Shown here: positions 6,659-16,359 of the stretch, piece by piece
Numbering within the stretch: position 1 is the first letter of the stretch
Layout: each line of letters opens with the position of its first letter
Assembly (NCBI GenBank): GCA_965208525.1
Contig: OZ242340.1
Coordinates: 1,240,001 to 1,304,000 of the forward strand
Length of the DNA: 64,000 nucleotides
Source of the DNA: VXYL01 sp965208525
GTDB taxonomy: Bacteria > Pseudomonadota > Gammaproteobacteria > Pseudomonadales > Azotimanducaceae
Direction: 5' to 3'
The notes under the pieces: generated by a model
The model's database searches: none
What the model saw: the letters and a program-made list of their open reading frames with translations, nothing else
What the model was told of the DNA's origin: nothing
Program-made: the position numbers and the translations under genes

Positions 6659-9600
6659 GTCGGCGCTCCCGGTGGCAAAGGCACAGCGTCGCCTTCCGCA
6701 ACGTCGCTAGCGTCGTCCGCTTGTGCGGCTGGCTCCGCTGCACGAGTGTTGCCGATGAGCCAGAGATAGCCGTCCTCCAACCCAGCTTCGATGGCGCGCG
6801 CACCGGCGCTAGGCGGCGAATCCGCGAGAACGCGACGCTTCACCATGCCCGGTTCTCCGGGCGCCTCTTCCGCGAGCACCGCACCGGGCGGCAGCGCGAA
6901 GTCCTCATCCGCCGGTGCTGCAAACTCCCAAGCGCGCCCACGCGCCACTTCCGCGAGTTCCCCCGGCACGCCGTCGAACACGAGGCGGCCCCGAGCCAGC
7001 ACCAGCACCCGTTCGCACGCCACGGCCACGTCCTCTACCACATGGGTGGAGAACAGCACGATGCGCTCACGGGCCAGGCTCGCCAAGAGATTGCGAAAGC
7101 GGATGCGTTCGCGGGGGTCGAGGCCAGCGGTGGGTTCGTCCACCATGATGACCGGCGGCAGGCGCAGCAGCGTGCGCGCCACGGCGACGCGCTGGCGCAT
7201 CCCGCCCGAGAGCGAGCCGATGCGGTCGTCCACCTTGTCGGCGAGCCCCACTTCCCGCAGCAGGTACTCGACGCGGCCCGTGCGTTCCTTTGCCGGAATG
7301 TCGTAGAGCGCCGCGAAATAGAGCAGGTACTCGCGCGGCGACATGCCGGCCGGAAGCCCGGAATCCTGCGGCAGGTAGCCGACCCAGCGGGCGAGGTGGC
7401 GCTGGATGCGCGGCAAGGGCACACCGCCGAGGCGAATGGTGCCGCGGGTGGGGTCGAGGATGCCGGCAAGCTGGCGCAGCAGGGTGGTCTTGCCGGCGCC
7501 ATTGGGTCCCAAGACGCCCACCATGCCGCGCTCGATGCGAAAGGCGACCGAAGACAGCGCCGTGACTTGCTCTACCGGCAAGTCGAGCCCGGCGAGCTGC
7601 CGCGCCCAGCCGCGCAGGAGCGTACGCGGATGGCGCAAGGGGCCGTCGTGGGCGCGGGGTGACAGCAGTCCTCGTTGCTGCCGCACGGCACTGCGTCGAG
7701 CGAACTGCACCAAGGCCACCGCGAGGCCGCCGAACGCCGGCCAGACGAGACTGGCGCGAGCCGCTTCCCCCGCAAGCAGCGGCATCACAACCAGCGTCAG
7801 CACATAGGCTGCGAGCGCCAGCCACGGCGTCAGCGCAGCCAGCAAGCCTTCGATGCCTGAGGTTTCGGCAGCCTTGGCATGTCCCACGCGCCAGATCCGG
7901 ACGGAGCGAATGCCCTGAGCCACGAAGCCCGCAGCCATGAGCCCGAAGACCAGCTTCCAGGCGCCGCCGCCCACGAGGATGGCGAGCGCGAAACTTCCCG
8001 CCCCCAGCAACGCCAAGGGCAGCAGGCGAGCGGCGGCTTCCACCCGGGCGAGGGGTTCGCCGCCCCGGGCGCGCACGGCGTTAACGAAATCACGCGGGGC
8101 GCGAACGGCGTGGCGTAACGGGCCGGGCAAGCCATAGACCTTGTGCAGATAGCGCACCTCCAACGCCGGCGGCCCCGCCGAACAGTCGGGTTCGATTCGA
8201 TCGGGTCGCCGGAACAGCATCACTGCCACCGCCAGCAGCGCACCGCCCACGAGGAGCGTGGTAACCACCTGCCAGAGCAGGCTCGCCAGCACCTCGGTGA
8301 GGATGAGCGGCGCCATAACGGCCGCGGTGGCGCCGAGCCATCCGATCATCAGCCAGGGACCCACCCGGCCGAAAAGCACATCGAGCCGCCTCAGCAGGAT
8401 GTAGCCCACCGGAATCACGAGCAGTGTCAGCAACGTGGAGGTGACGAGACCGCCGATGACGATGGTGGCGAAGGGCGGCCACATCTCGTTCTCGCGCCCC
8501 GTCACCAGCGCCAGCGGCCAGAGGCTGGCGATGGTGGTTGCGGAGGTCATCAGCACCGGTCGCGTGCGCTCTCGCACGGCCGAGAACGCCGCCGCTCCTG
8601 CCGACCAGCCAGCATCGAGTGCCTTGCGCTGCATCCGATCCACCAACAGGATGGCCGGGTTGACGGTGAGGCCGAACAACACCAGCGCACCGAGGACGCT
8701 AGTGAAGCCGAGAGGCGTGTCGGAAATGACGAGGATCCACGCCGCGCCCAGCAAGGTCAGCGGCAGCGCCAGCAGCACTAGCACGGGCATGGTCAGCGAC
8801 TCGAAGGTCATGGCCAGCACCAGGAACAGCAGCAACACCGCTGGCACGAGGACCGACTTGAGCCAGTCCGTAACACTGTCTTCGTCGGCGGAGCCCACCT
8901 CGACGGTGTAGCCATCCGGTCTCGACACCGAGCGCACCGACTCGGCGATGTCGTCTTCGATGGCAAGCCGGGCCGGTCCGGTCTCCGGCGCTTGCCGGTC
9001 GAGCGTGTAGAAAACGCTGAGTTCGCGCCGCCCGTTGTGGTGGGCGATGGTCGGCTGAGGCGGCATCCGCTGCACTTCGGCCAGCGCCATCACCGGAAAC
9101 ACGCCGCTCTCGGTGGTGACCCGCATGGAGGCAACGTCGCCGAGGCCGAGGCCAGAGTCCCGGGCGCTGGCCCGTTCCACCACGACCGGCACCTCGCGTC
9201 CGTTCGGCAACACATAGCCGTTGCGATTGCGCTGGCCTTCGCGGCCGGCGAGTTGCAGCACGGGCAGCACGTCGTCGAGCGTCAGGCCAAAGGCCTCGAA
9301 GGCGCGCCGGTTAGGCTGCACCCAGATTTCGTCCATGCCCGGTGACACTCCGGGCCACGCCTTGTCCACCCAAGGCACGCTCTCGAGGCGCAAGCGCACG
9401 TCTCGCCCCAGTCGTTCCAGGGTGCGGCTGTCCGGTCCGGACAAGACAACCCGTGCCGGGCCCCCTTCCAGGCCCTCGCCGCCAGCACCGCCGTCCTGTT
9501 CGAACTCGCCTTCGCCCGGGCGCAGTAGATAAAGGCCATCGCGCGTCGCCGACTCCGCAACGTCGCGCACGCGGGCGGCGTTTGTGGTGGGGGGACGTTC

Positions 9601-11541
9601 CTCCGCATCCAGCAGATGCACGGTGATGGAGGCGCCGTCCTCTTCGATGCGAGCCTCCACCGTTTCGACGCCCTCGATGGCGAGCACGGCGCGCTCGATG
9701 CGCTCCACTGCGCCACTCATCGCCTGCACCGAACTCGCGCCGGCGCGAAAGCGCGCTACCAGTTCCACCGAGTCGGTTTCCGCCGCCGGCGACGAACCGG
9801 TGCGCACCAACACCCACGGCACGGCGATCAAGAGCGTCACCAGGAATGCGAGGATGACGCCGGCGACCCAGCCGGCAGGTCGCCTCAGCGCGCCGGCGAC
9901 GACCCCGGTGAAGTACAAGCGCGCCGGGTTGGGCCGAGCCAGTCCGCCTTGTGCCTCGCGCCGGGCCCGTGCCGCCTGCACTTGCCTGACGGCGGCAGAC
10001 GACGCCAGCCGGTGTGCCAGCAGCGGCACCAACCCCAGTGCCACCAGCAGGGAGGAACCGAGCGGCAGCAGGAAGGCGATGGCAACGATCTCGAACAGAG
10101 TTCGAAACTGGGGGCTCGCGACGGGCACCAGCACCAACACGAGGAACACCACCGCAGTGGTGAGGCTGGCGGCGACGATGGCGCGGGCGGTGCGACCGAG
10201 ACCACGGCGTACCGCCTCGGCCGGCGCCGCGCCCCGTTCGAGCCCCCGCTGCGTGGCTTCATAGACCACCACGCTGTTGTCCACCAAAAGGCCAACCGCA
10301 AGCGTGAGGCCCAAGAGGCTAATGAGATTGAGTGTCTGGCCCAGCAGGAAGAGCAGCGCCAGCGCGCCGAGCAGGCTGATCGGCACGGCCACGCCCACCA
10401 CCGCCACGGCACGCCATTGGCGCAGGAACAGGAACAGGACGCCCAAGGCGATGAGGTAGCCGGTGGCGCCGAGCTGCACCAGCCGGCCTAGCTGGTCTTC
10501 CACCTCCTGCGCCGCGTCGGAGCCAATGACGAGATCGAGCCCCAGGGGCCGAAGCTCTTCGCGCAACAGCGCTACCCGCTCGCGCAACTCCTTGCCGAGG
10601 CGCACGAGATTGGCGGTGTCTTCCTGAAAGATGAACACGCCCACGGCTGGCTCCGCGTTGACCCGGAACAGCGAACGCGCCTGTGCCGTGCCGTGTTCCA
10701 GCACCGCGACATGGCCGAGCTTCACTTCCTTGCCGTCGGCGACTCGCACTTCGGCGAGTGCGTCGAGGCTTGCCGGGCGTCCGTCGAGAACGATGTCAGT
10801 GCGGCCGTTCTCGTCCTCGAGATTGCCGAGATAGGCAAGCCGCCCGACGTTGCGCTGCACGGCGGCGATTACGTCGTCCGTGGTGACGCCGAAGGCTGCC
10901 GTGCGGTTTGGATCCACCCGCACCAGAACCTGGCGCCCAGCACCCCCACTGACGAGGGCTTCGCTCACCCCCGGCACGGCGGCGAAGCGGGGCGCGATGA
11001 GTTCCTCCACCAGATCGTGCAGCGCATTGCGGTCGCCGTCACCGCCGGCGATGTGGATCGTCATCACGAAGGTGCCAAAGGTGGAGGCGTCGTTGGCGGA
11101 AACGTCGATGCGCGTGTTGCGCGGCTGCTCGCGCTGAATCGCTGCGGCGATGCGGCCGAGTTCGAGCTGGCGCACCTTGATGTCGGCGCTCGGCTCGAAG
11201 CGCACCCGATAGCTGCCGCCGGAACCGCGCACCTGGCCCCAGCTCTCGGCGACCAAGGGCAACCCGGACACGCGGGCATGGAGTGGCAGCAGGATCTCGC
11301 GCTCCACCACATGCGGTTCGCTGCCAGGCCGGCTGAACGTTACCGTCAGCGCATCACCGCTCAGGTTGGGAAAGAGCTCCACCGGCATCCGCTGCCAGCC
11401 GACGACGCCGAGCAGCACAATGCCGAGATACACCATCGAAACCGCCACGGGCCGCCTCACGGGCAGGTCCAGGATGGCGCCAAAGTTGATCCGCCGCACC
11501 GATGGGATCCACGAGGGGCGTGTGGCGCCGACGTCGCTCAT
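6655..11541 (-). CDS. RND efflux permease fused to a C-terminal ABC transporter ATPase domain
   Basis: This 1628-residue protein joins two transporter families. Residues 1-1055 are a complete RND (AcrB/HAE-1-like) permease: first membrane segment at 31-49, periplasmic porter domain, the TM4 motif VGLLVDNSVVV (416-426, Asp421), a second porter half from about 580, and the TM10-12 block at 895-1050. Residues 1060-1110 and 1170-1280 hold four to six extra membrane segments not found in ordinary RND pumps. Residues 1315-1530 are an ABC ATPase with Walker A GPNGAGKTT (1345-1353), Q-loop LPQD (about 1400), signature LSGGM (1444-1448), Walker B VIMVDEP (1464-1470) and H-loop STH (1498-1500). All ATPase motifs look intact. 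The ATG at 11541 is preceded by a GGGAGGGTGAAGG Shine-Dalgarno region. There is no frameshift or internal stop at the junction. It should sit in the inner membrane with the ATPase in the cytoplasm. Confidence 0.85.
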   Translation of the reverse strand: MSDVGATRPSWIPSVRRINFGAILDLPVRRPVAVSMVYLGIVLLGVVGWQRMPVELFPNLSGDALTVTFSRPGSEPHVVEREILLPLHARVSGLPLVAESWGQVRGSGGSYRVRFEPSADIKVRQLELGRIAAAIQREQPRNTRIDVSANDASTFGTFVMTIHIAGGDGDRNALHDLVEELIAPRFAAVPGVSEALVSGGAGRQVLVRVDPNRTAAFGVTTDDVIAAVQRNVGRLAYLGNLEDENGRTDIVLDGRPASLDALAEVRVADGKEVKLGHVAVLEHGTAQARSLFRVNAEPAVGVFIFQEDTANLVRLGKELRERVALLREELRPLGLDLVIGSDAAQEVEDQLGRLVQLGATGYLIALGVLFLFLRQWRAVAVVGVAVPISLLGALALLFLLGQTLNLISLLGLTLAVGLLVDNSVVVYEATQRGLERGAAPAEAVRRGLGRTARAIVAASLTTAVVFLVLVLVPVASPQFRTLFEIVAIAFLLPLGSSLLVALGLVPLLAHRLASSAAVRQVQAARARREAQGGLARPNPARLYFTGVVAGALRRPAGWVAGVILAFLVTLLIAVPWVLVRTGSSPAAETDSVELVARFRAGASSVQAMSGAVERIERAVLAIEGVETVEARIEEDGASITVHLLDAEERPPTTNAARVRDVAESATRDGLYLLRPGEGEFEQDGGAGGEGLEGGPARVVLSGPDSRTLERLGRDVRLRLESVPWVDKAWPGVSPGMDEIWVQPNRRAFEAFGLTLDDVLPVLQLAGREGQRNRNGYVLPNGREVPVVVERASARDSGLGLGDVASMRVTTESGVFPVMALAEVQRMPPQPTIAHHNGRRELSVFYTLDRQAPETGPARLAIEDDIAESVRSVSRPDGYTVEVGSADEDSVTDWLKSVLVPAVLLLFLVLAMTFESLTMPVLVLLALPLTLLGAAWILVISDTPLGFTSVLGALVLFGLTVNPAILLVDRMQRKALDAGWSAGAAAFSAVRERTRPVLMTSATTIASLWPLALVTGRENEMWPPFATIVIGGLVTSTLLTLLVIPVGYILLRRLDVLFGRVGPWLMIGWLGATAAVMAPLILTEVLASLLWQVVTTLLVGGALLAVAVMLFRRPDRIEPDCSAGPPALEVRYLHKVYGLPGPLRHAVRAPRDFVNAVRARGGEPLARVEAAARLLPLALLGAGSFALAILVGGGAWKLVFGLMAAGFVAQGIRSVRIWRVGHAKAAETSGIEGLLAALTPWLALAAYVLTLVVMPLLAGEAARASLVWPAFGGLAVALVQFARRSAVRQQRGLLSPRAHDGPLRHPRTLLRGWARQLAGLDLPVEQVTALSSVAFRIERGMVGVLGPNGAGKTTLLRQLAGILDPTRGTIRLGGVPLPRIQRHLARWVGYLPQDSGLPAGMSPREYLLYFAALYDIPAKERTGRVEYLLREVGLADKVDDRIGSLSGGMRQRVAVARTLLRLPPVIMVDEPTAGLDPRERIRFRNLLASLARERIVLFSTHVVEDVAVACERVLVLARGRLVFDGVPGELAEVARGRAWEFAAPADEDFALPPGAVLAEEAPGEPGMVKRRVLADSPPSAGARAIEAGLEDGYLWLIGNTRAAEPAAQADDASDVAEGDAVPLPPGAPT

Positions 11542-11607
11542 GCCTTCACCCTCCCATGGAACAGATTCACCAAGTCATTGATTTCCAACGACAGTGTCTC
11601 GAAGGAA

Positions 11608-11762
11608 GTGCCTCGAAGCTGAGCCAACACCAACGTGCCGGCGGGATGGCGCGCGGTCCCAACGCAACTCGGAGCGAGGGCCCATCACGCTCCTCGCGCC
11701 GAAGGCGAAGCAACCAAGGGCCCGAAGGTGCAACCAGCCTTTTCTCCGCGAGACGGGGCCCG
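11608..11762 (+). repeat. Mosaic intergenic repeat, modules M1+M4
   Basis: The 279-base gap between the two RND genes holds one copy of a dispersed element. Module M1 starts GTGCCTCGAAGCTGAGCCAA at 11608 and module M4 runs from GCGCGCGGTCCCAACG (about 11649) to GCGAGACGGGGCCCG (about 11762). The same two modules occur in the same order at 46739-46888, and with extra modules between them at 55674-55932. No gene is supported in this gap. Confidence 0.8.
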
Positions 11763-11820
11763 TCAGGAGGCGGGAGCAACCGCCTTCCCTGAAGGGCGGC
11801 TACGGGGTGGGTGGTGGCTT

Positions 11821-14800
11821 TCATGGAGCCACGCCCGGCGCGGGTTTCGGTGAGCGTCGTAGCCACGCCGGCAGACCCAAGTCGTCCAGCAGGAGGTACA
11901 GGCAAGGCAACACCAGCAGCGAGCCCGCGGTGGAGGCAATGATGCCGCCGATGATGGTGAGCGCCATCGGGGCGCGCAACTCTGCGCCTTCGCCGGTGCC
12001 GAACACCAGGGGCGTCAGCGCCAGCGCGGTGGTAAGGGTGGTCATCACGATGGGTCTGAGGCGCACCCCGGAAGCCAGCGCCAAGGCCAGCTTGCGTTCA
12101 ATGCCGTCGGCCATGAGTTGCCGGGCGGTCGCCAAGAGCAGTACCGCATCGTTCACTGCCACGCCGGCGAGGACGATCAGCCCCAGCATGGCCATCACCC
12201 CCAAAGGAGCGGCAAGCGGCACCAGCACCACCGCAACGCCGATCAGCGCAAGGGGAATCGCCGCCAGCACGGTGATGGGATGCTTGAGAGACTCGAACGC
12301 GCTCGCGAGCACCATCAACACCAGCACCAGCGCGAGCACCCCGGCAAGCTGCAGTTCGCCAAAGGTGCGGGCGCGTTCTTCCTCGTCGCCGCGCAGCTTC
12401 GTGGTGATTCCGGGCGGCAACGGCGCATCGGCGAGCGCGGCGCGCACCGCCGCCACGGCGTCGGGCTGCGAGAATCCATCCGCCACCTGGGCGGTCACCT
12501 CTGCGGTGCGGCGTTGGTCGCGACGGAATATCTCCCGCGCACCTTCCACTTCGTTGAACTGCGCCACCGAGCCGAGGGCGATCTGGCGGCCATCGGCGGT
12601 GCGGAAGACCACATCGCCAAGTGCATCTCGGCGCGGTGTTGGCAGGCGGATCGTGACCGCATGCTCCTCGTCCCCTTGGGTCAAGGTAGTCACGATGCGG
12701 CCGTCGAGGCTTGACTCGACTACCCGCGACAGAGCGGCGAGATCAATCCCGTAGGCGTCCGCGAGGGCGCGGTCCAGGGTGAGCCGAAGCTCCGGCGGGC
12801 CGCCCTCGAACGACGACCGGGCATTCCACACTTGTGGCGTTGCGTCCAATCGCTCCTTTACGAGGCTGGCGGCGCGCCGAAGCTCGGTGATGGCGTTGCC
12901 GGAAACCTCCACCGTGATCGGCGGCCCACCCCCACCCAAGGCATCCGCGAGCGCAGAGCCGGCCACCTCCCAGGTGATGTCGGTGTCTTCCATGCCTTCG
13001 AGTTCCGGCCCCAAGCGGGTTGCCAACTGACGCCCCGTGGGGCCGCCGGCCGTCATGCGCACGACGACTCTGGCCGTGTTTTCCTCGGTGAGTTCGGTGC
13101 GAATGAGCCGGTCATCCTCCGGCAGGCGGCCTACTTCCGCCAACATGGCGGCAAGGGAATCGCCGCCAGCATCGCGGATGAGCGATTCGACTCCCTCCAC
13201 CGCGCGTGAAGTGGATTCGACGCGCTGTGCCGACGGCCCCACCACCCGAACGGAGAACTGGCGCGGGTCCGCCGGCGGCAGCAGCTCGGTGCCGAGGCGA
13301 GCGAGGCCCGTGATGGCAACCGCGGCGAGCGCCGCCGCCACCAACACCACCAAGAACGGTCGTCGCAGCAATGCCGAGACCAACTGCTCAAGGCGCACTC
13401 GCGCGCTGGCCACATCCGAGTTGCTCGGGGAATAGGCACGCTGAAGCAGGCCCTCGGGTTCCTCGGAACCACCCGTGGCTCCCGAGCTCGCCCGTTCGGG
13501 GCGCAGAAACCAGCGTCCGAGCGCGGGAATCAGGAACACCGCCACCGCCAGCGAAGCCAAGAGCGATACCACCACGGCGAAGGCGATGCCGTCGATGAGC
13601 CGTGCCGCCAGCCCTTCCACGAACAGCACCGGCAGGAACACGACGCAGGTGGTGAGCGTCGTTGCGGTGATGGCGCCAGCCACGCGTCCGGTGCCTTGGG
13701 CTACGGCTGCGTCGATGGCCTCCTGCGACATTTCGCCCGCCTCGCCACCTTGCTCGCGCACCTCGGCGAGCCGTCGATAGATCGACTCCACCACGACGAT
13801 GGCGTTGTCCACCAACATGCCGGCACCGAGTGCCAGGCCGCCCAGGGTGACGATGTTCAAGCTGCGGTCGCCAAGCCGCAACAGGAACAAGGCCGCGAAG
13901 ATGGACACCGGCACGGCGGTTGCCACCACGAGGGTCGCGCCGGCAGAGCGCAGGAACACCGCCAGCACCAGAACCGCGAGGACGATGCCGGCGATGGCGG
14001 CGGTCTCCAGATCGTCCAGTGCGTCCACTACCAAGGCGGCTTCATCAACGATCTCGCGCACGTCCACGTTGGGCAAGTCTTGGGCGATGCCTGCGAGCGC
14101 TTCCTGCACCGTCTCGGAGACGGCCACGGTGTTGCTACCGGCCTCCTTGTAAATGGCAACGCCCACCCCCTCGGTGCCGTCCACCCGCACCAAGTGGTCG
14201 ATCTCCCGCGCCACCATCTGCACTTCGGCGATGTCGGAAACGCGAATGGCGTTGCGGCGGCCTCCGGAACCGTCGGTGAGATAGCGCACCACCACATTCG
14301 CCACGTCGCCCGCGGTGCGGAAGCGAGACATGCCACGGACGACGAAGACTTGGCTGCCCTCCTCCAGCGTGCCGGCGGAGATGTCCACGTTCTCCGCCTG
14401 CAAGCGGTCTTCGAGTTGCTTGAGGGAAACGCCGAACGCGTCCATGCGGTAGCGGTCGGCCAGAACCCGCACCTCTTCCACTCGACCGCCCGTGATGCGC
14501 GCTTCGGCAACGCCGGCGAGCCGCTCCAAGGCCGGCGCAACCTGCCGCCGCGCGAGGCGGCGGAGTTCCGCCAGATCAGGCTCGCCGGAAGGCGCCACCA
14601 AGCCGAGGGTGAGGATGGGCGATTGCCGAGGATCGAACCGACGCACCAGCACTTCGTTCACTTCCGGATCGGCTTCGAGCGGACCCACCGCCTTCTGCAC
14701 GTCGATCAAGCCGAGGTCCGGGTCGGTGTCCCAGTCGAAGGTGACGGTGACGATGAGCCGACCGGTGCGCGCCACCTGGCTGATCTCGCGAATGCCGCGC

Positions 14801-15027
14801 ACGGTGAACAGAAGCTGTTCCACCGGGCGGCCATAGAGCTGCTCCATCTCCACCGGCGGACGATTGCCGGACCGCACCGACACCACCACCGTGGGGCTTT
14901 CGAGGTCCGGCAGGAGATCCACCGGCAACTCGCGCCAAGACAGCACCCCCACCAAGGCCACTGCCAAGGCGAAGACGCTTATGGCTACCGGGCGGCGCGT
15001 GGCGAGCGCGGCGAGCGACTCGAACAA
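11821..15027 (-). CDS. RND family efflux transporter permease
   Basis: A 1068-residue inner-membrane pump of the RND superfamily (HAE-1/MdtBC-like), close to the usual length of about 1040. The first membrane helix spans about 12-31, the porter domain follows, TM4 carries GAGMLVDNAIVVVE (401-414) with Asp407 at the position of AcrB Asp407, and the second half ends with the TM10-12 block. At the AcrB Lys940 position in TM10 the sequence reads GVAVNDAVLLL, with Asn in place of Lys. The start is TTG at 15027, well supported by GGAGG at 15034-15038 six bases upstream. It stands between the adaptor gene and the RND-ABC fusion gene and presumably uses the same adaptor. The substrate is unknown. Confidence 0.9.
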   Translation of the reverse strand: MFESLAALATRRPVAISVFALAVALVGVLSWRELPVDLLPDLESPTVVVSVRSGNRPPVEMEQLYGRPVEQLLFTVRGIREISQVARTGRLIVTVTFDWDTDPDLGLIDVQKAVGPLEADPEVNEVLVRRFDPRQSPILTLGLVAPSGEPDLAELRRLARRQVAPALERLAGVAEARITGGRVEEVRVLADRYRMDAFGVSLKQLEDRLQAENVDISAGTLEEGSQVFVVRGMSRFRTAGDVANVVVRYLTDGSGGRRNAIRVSDIAEVQMVAREIDHLVRVDGTEGVGVAIYKEAGSNTVAVSETVQEALAGIAQDLPNVDVREIVDEAALVVDALDDLETAAIAGIVLAVLVLAVFLRSAGATLVVATAVPVSIFAALFLLRLGDRSLNIVTLGGLALGAGMLVDNAIVVVESIYRRLAEVREQGGEAGEMSQEAIDAAVAQGTGRVAGAITATTLTTCVVFLPVLFVEGLAARLIDGIAFAVVVSLLASLAVAVFLIPALGRWFLRPERASSGATGGSEEPEGLLQRAYSPSNSDVASARVRLEQLVSALLRRPFLVVLVAAALAAVAITGLARLGTELLPPADPRQFSVRVVGPSAQRVESTSRAVEGVESLIRDAGGDSLAAMLAEVGRLPEDDRLIRTELTEENTARVVVRMTAGGPTGRQLATRLGPELEGMEDTDITWEVAGSALADALGGGGPPITVEVSGNAITELRRAASLVKERLDATPQVWNARSSFEGGPPELRLTLDRALADAYGIDLAALSRVVESSLDGRIVTTLTQGDEEHAVTIRLPTPRRDALGDVVFRTADGRQIALGSVAQFNEVEGAREIFRRDQRRTAEVTAQVADGFSQPDAVAAVRAALADAPLPPGITTKLRGDEEERARTFGELQLAGVLALVLVLMVLASAFESLKHPITVLAAIPLALIGVAVVLVPLAAPLGVMAMLGLIVLAGVAVNDAVLLLATARQLMADGIERKLALALASGVRLRPIVMTTLTTALALTPLVFGTGEGAELRAPMALTIIGGIIASTAGSLLVLPCLYLLLDDLGLPAWLRRSPKPAPGVAP

Positions 15028-15045
15028 CCTATTCCTCCGTGTCTA

Positions 15046-15214
15046 AAGGAGGGAGGGCATCTTGCCCTCCATCGCGCCCGAGAGGCGTGCAAAGCGCCAT
15101 TCATAGCCGTTCGACTTTGGCGACGCAAAGGCAAAGTCGATTGATGTACGAAGCGTGGCCCTCGTTTGGACGCGCCTGCCGGCGCGTACGGAGGGCAAGA
15201 TGCCCTCACTCCTT
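15046..15214. repeat. MITE-like palindromic intergenic element
   Basis: The 195-base gap between the adaptor and RND genes is almost entirely one palindromic element. The left arm 15046-15070 and right arm 15190-15214 are inverted copies matching at 24 of 25 positions, and each arm is itself a GAGGGCA/TGCCCTC hairpin. Similarity continues inward as GC-rich stretches (GCGCCCGAGAGGCG against GCGCCGGCAGGCGCG). A central hairpin is formed by CGACTTTG and CAAAGTCG (about 15112-15139). It encodes no protein. A related element lies at 26514-26645 and a fragment near 16295-16320. Confidence 0.75.
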
Positions 15215-15222
15215 AAGCGGCG

Positions 15223-16350
15223 TCAGGAATCGACCACCCGCACTCGAGTTCCGTCAGTCAGCGTCTCCAGCCCGCGCACCACGATTCGGTCGCCGGCGGC
15301 GAGGCCGTCCACCACCTCCACCACGGCGTCGTCGCCGAGCCCCAACGCGACCTCGCGGCGACTGACGCGCTGGCCGTCGAGCACGAAAACCACGCTCTTG
15401 CCGGCGCGGGACGCGACGGATTCCCGTGGCGCCACCGGCACTTCCAGGCGCTGTTCGGCGATGATGGTGACCTCCACGAACATGCCGGGGCGCAGCAATT
15501 GCGCCTCGTTGTCCACCGCCACCTCGGCGCGGAAGGTGTGGGTGGTGGCATTCATCTCCGGCGCCAGGCGCAACACCTTGCCGGTGAGGTTAGCGGCGGC
15601 GAAGGCGTAGTGGCGCACCCGCACGTCGAGACCGGGCCGCACCTTGGCCAGTTCCGGCCCCACGAGGTCCACGTCTGCGATCAGCGGGTCCAGCGCCGCG
15701 ATGCGCGCCACCTGAAAGCCGGGAGCCACCAATTGACCGTCCGCCAGCGGCAGGCCGGCATTGTTGCGGGCGAGCGTCAGCAGCACGCCGTCGATGGGCG
15801 TGACGAGCGTCGCCTTGGATGCGTTGAGCTTGCTGCGCTCGAATTCGTAGAGGGCATTTTCATAGGCGACCTCGCTCTGGCGCAGTTCCTCTTCGGCAAC
15901 CAGCCCCCCCTCGAACAGCTCTCGCCGCCGTTCGAGTTCCGCGGCGGCATTGCTGAGGGTACGTCGCGTGGATTCGATGCGGGCGTGGAGGCGAGCATCC
16001 TCGCCGGTCACTTGGGCGATGGTTTGCCCTTGGGACACCTCTGCCCCCTCCACCAGCCGCTCGCCGGACGCGTCGCGGCCGATCTGCAGGTAGCCCGGTG
16101 CCTCGATGTTCAAGGTGACCACTTCCGGCGGCCTCAGGGTGCCGGTGGTGAGCACCAGGTCCTCCACATTGCCGGTGCCGACCTGAACCACTTCCACGGG
16201 AATGCGGAACTCGACCTCGCCGGTGTCGGACGGTCCGCCGCAGCCGAGCAGCACGGTCGCCACAACAAGCATGGAGAGGGCTATCCGCGGCTTTCCTTGA
16301 AGGGACGCCCGCCCTCCAACCGCTCGGCAACTCGTTCTGGCTTCTAGCAA
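15223..16350 (-). CDS. RND efflux periplasmic adaptor (membrane fusion protein), lipoprotein
   Basis: A 375-residue HlyD/AcrA-type adaptor. It has a lipoprotein signal with lipobox LLGC (Cys37), a barrel-sandwich/lipoyl half (about 75-115), a coiled-coil hairpin rich in Arg, Glu and Leu (about 120-180), the second lipoyl half (TPIDGVL near 188) and a beta-barrel and membrane-proximal region to the end. It should be lipid-anchored and connect the RND pumps to an outer-membrane channel. The start is uncertain. TTG at 16350, ten bases after the upstream stop, gives a normal charged n-region. The ATG at 16272 would leave almost none. Part of the N-terminal stretch (16290-16320) resembles the arm of the repeat at 15046-15214. 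It is one of six genes of the export locus. Confidence 0.85.
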   Translation of the reverse strand: MLEARTSCRAVGGRASLQGKPRIALSMLVVATVLLGCGGPSDTGEVEFRIPVEVVQVGTGNVEDLVLTTGTLRPPEVVTLNIEAPGYLQIGRDASGERLVEGAEVSQGQTIAQVTGEDARLHARIESTRRTLSNAAAELERRRELFEGGLVAEEELRQSEVAYENALYEFERSKLNASKATLVTPIDGVLLTLARNNAGLPLADGQLVAPGFQVARIAALDPLIADVDLVGPELAKVRPGLDVRVRHYAFAAANLTGKVLRLAPEMNATTHTFRAEVAVDNEAQLLRPGMFVEVTIIAEQRLEVPVAPRESVASRAGKSVVFVLDGQRVSRREVALGLGDDAVVEVVDGLAAGDRIVVRGLETLTDGTRVRVVDS

Positions 16351-16359
16351 CGCTGCAAG

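Noticed and set aside
11567..11905. Small minus-strand gene between the two RND genes
   Set aside because: Its sequence is the mosaic repeat and the antisense end of an RND gene; the repeat recurs elsewhere outside genes.
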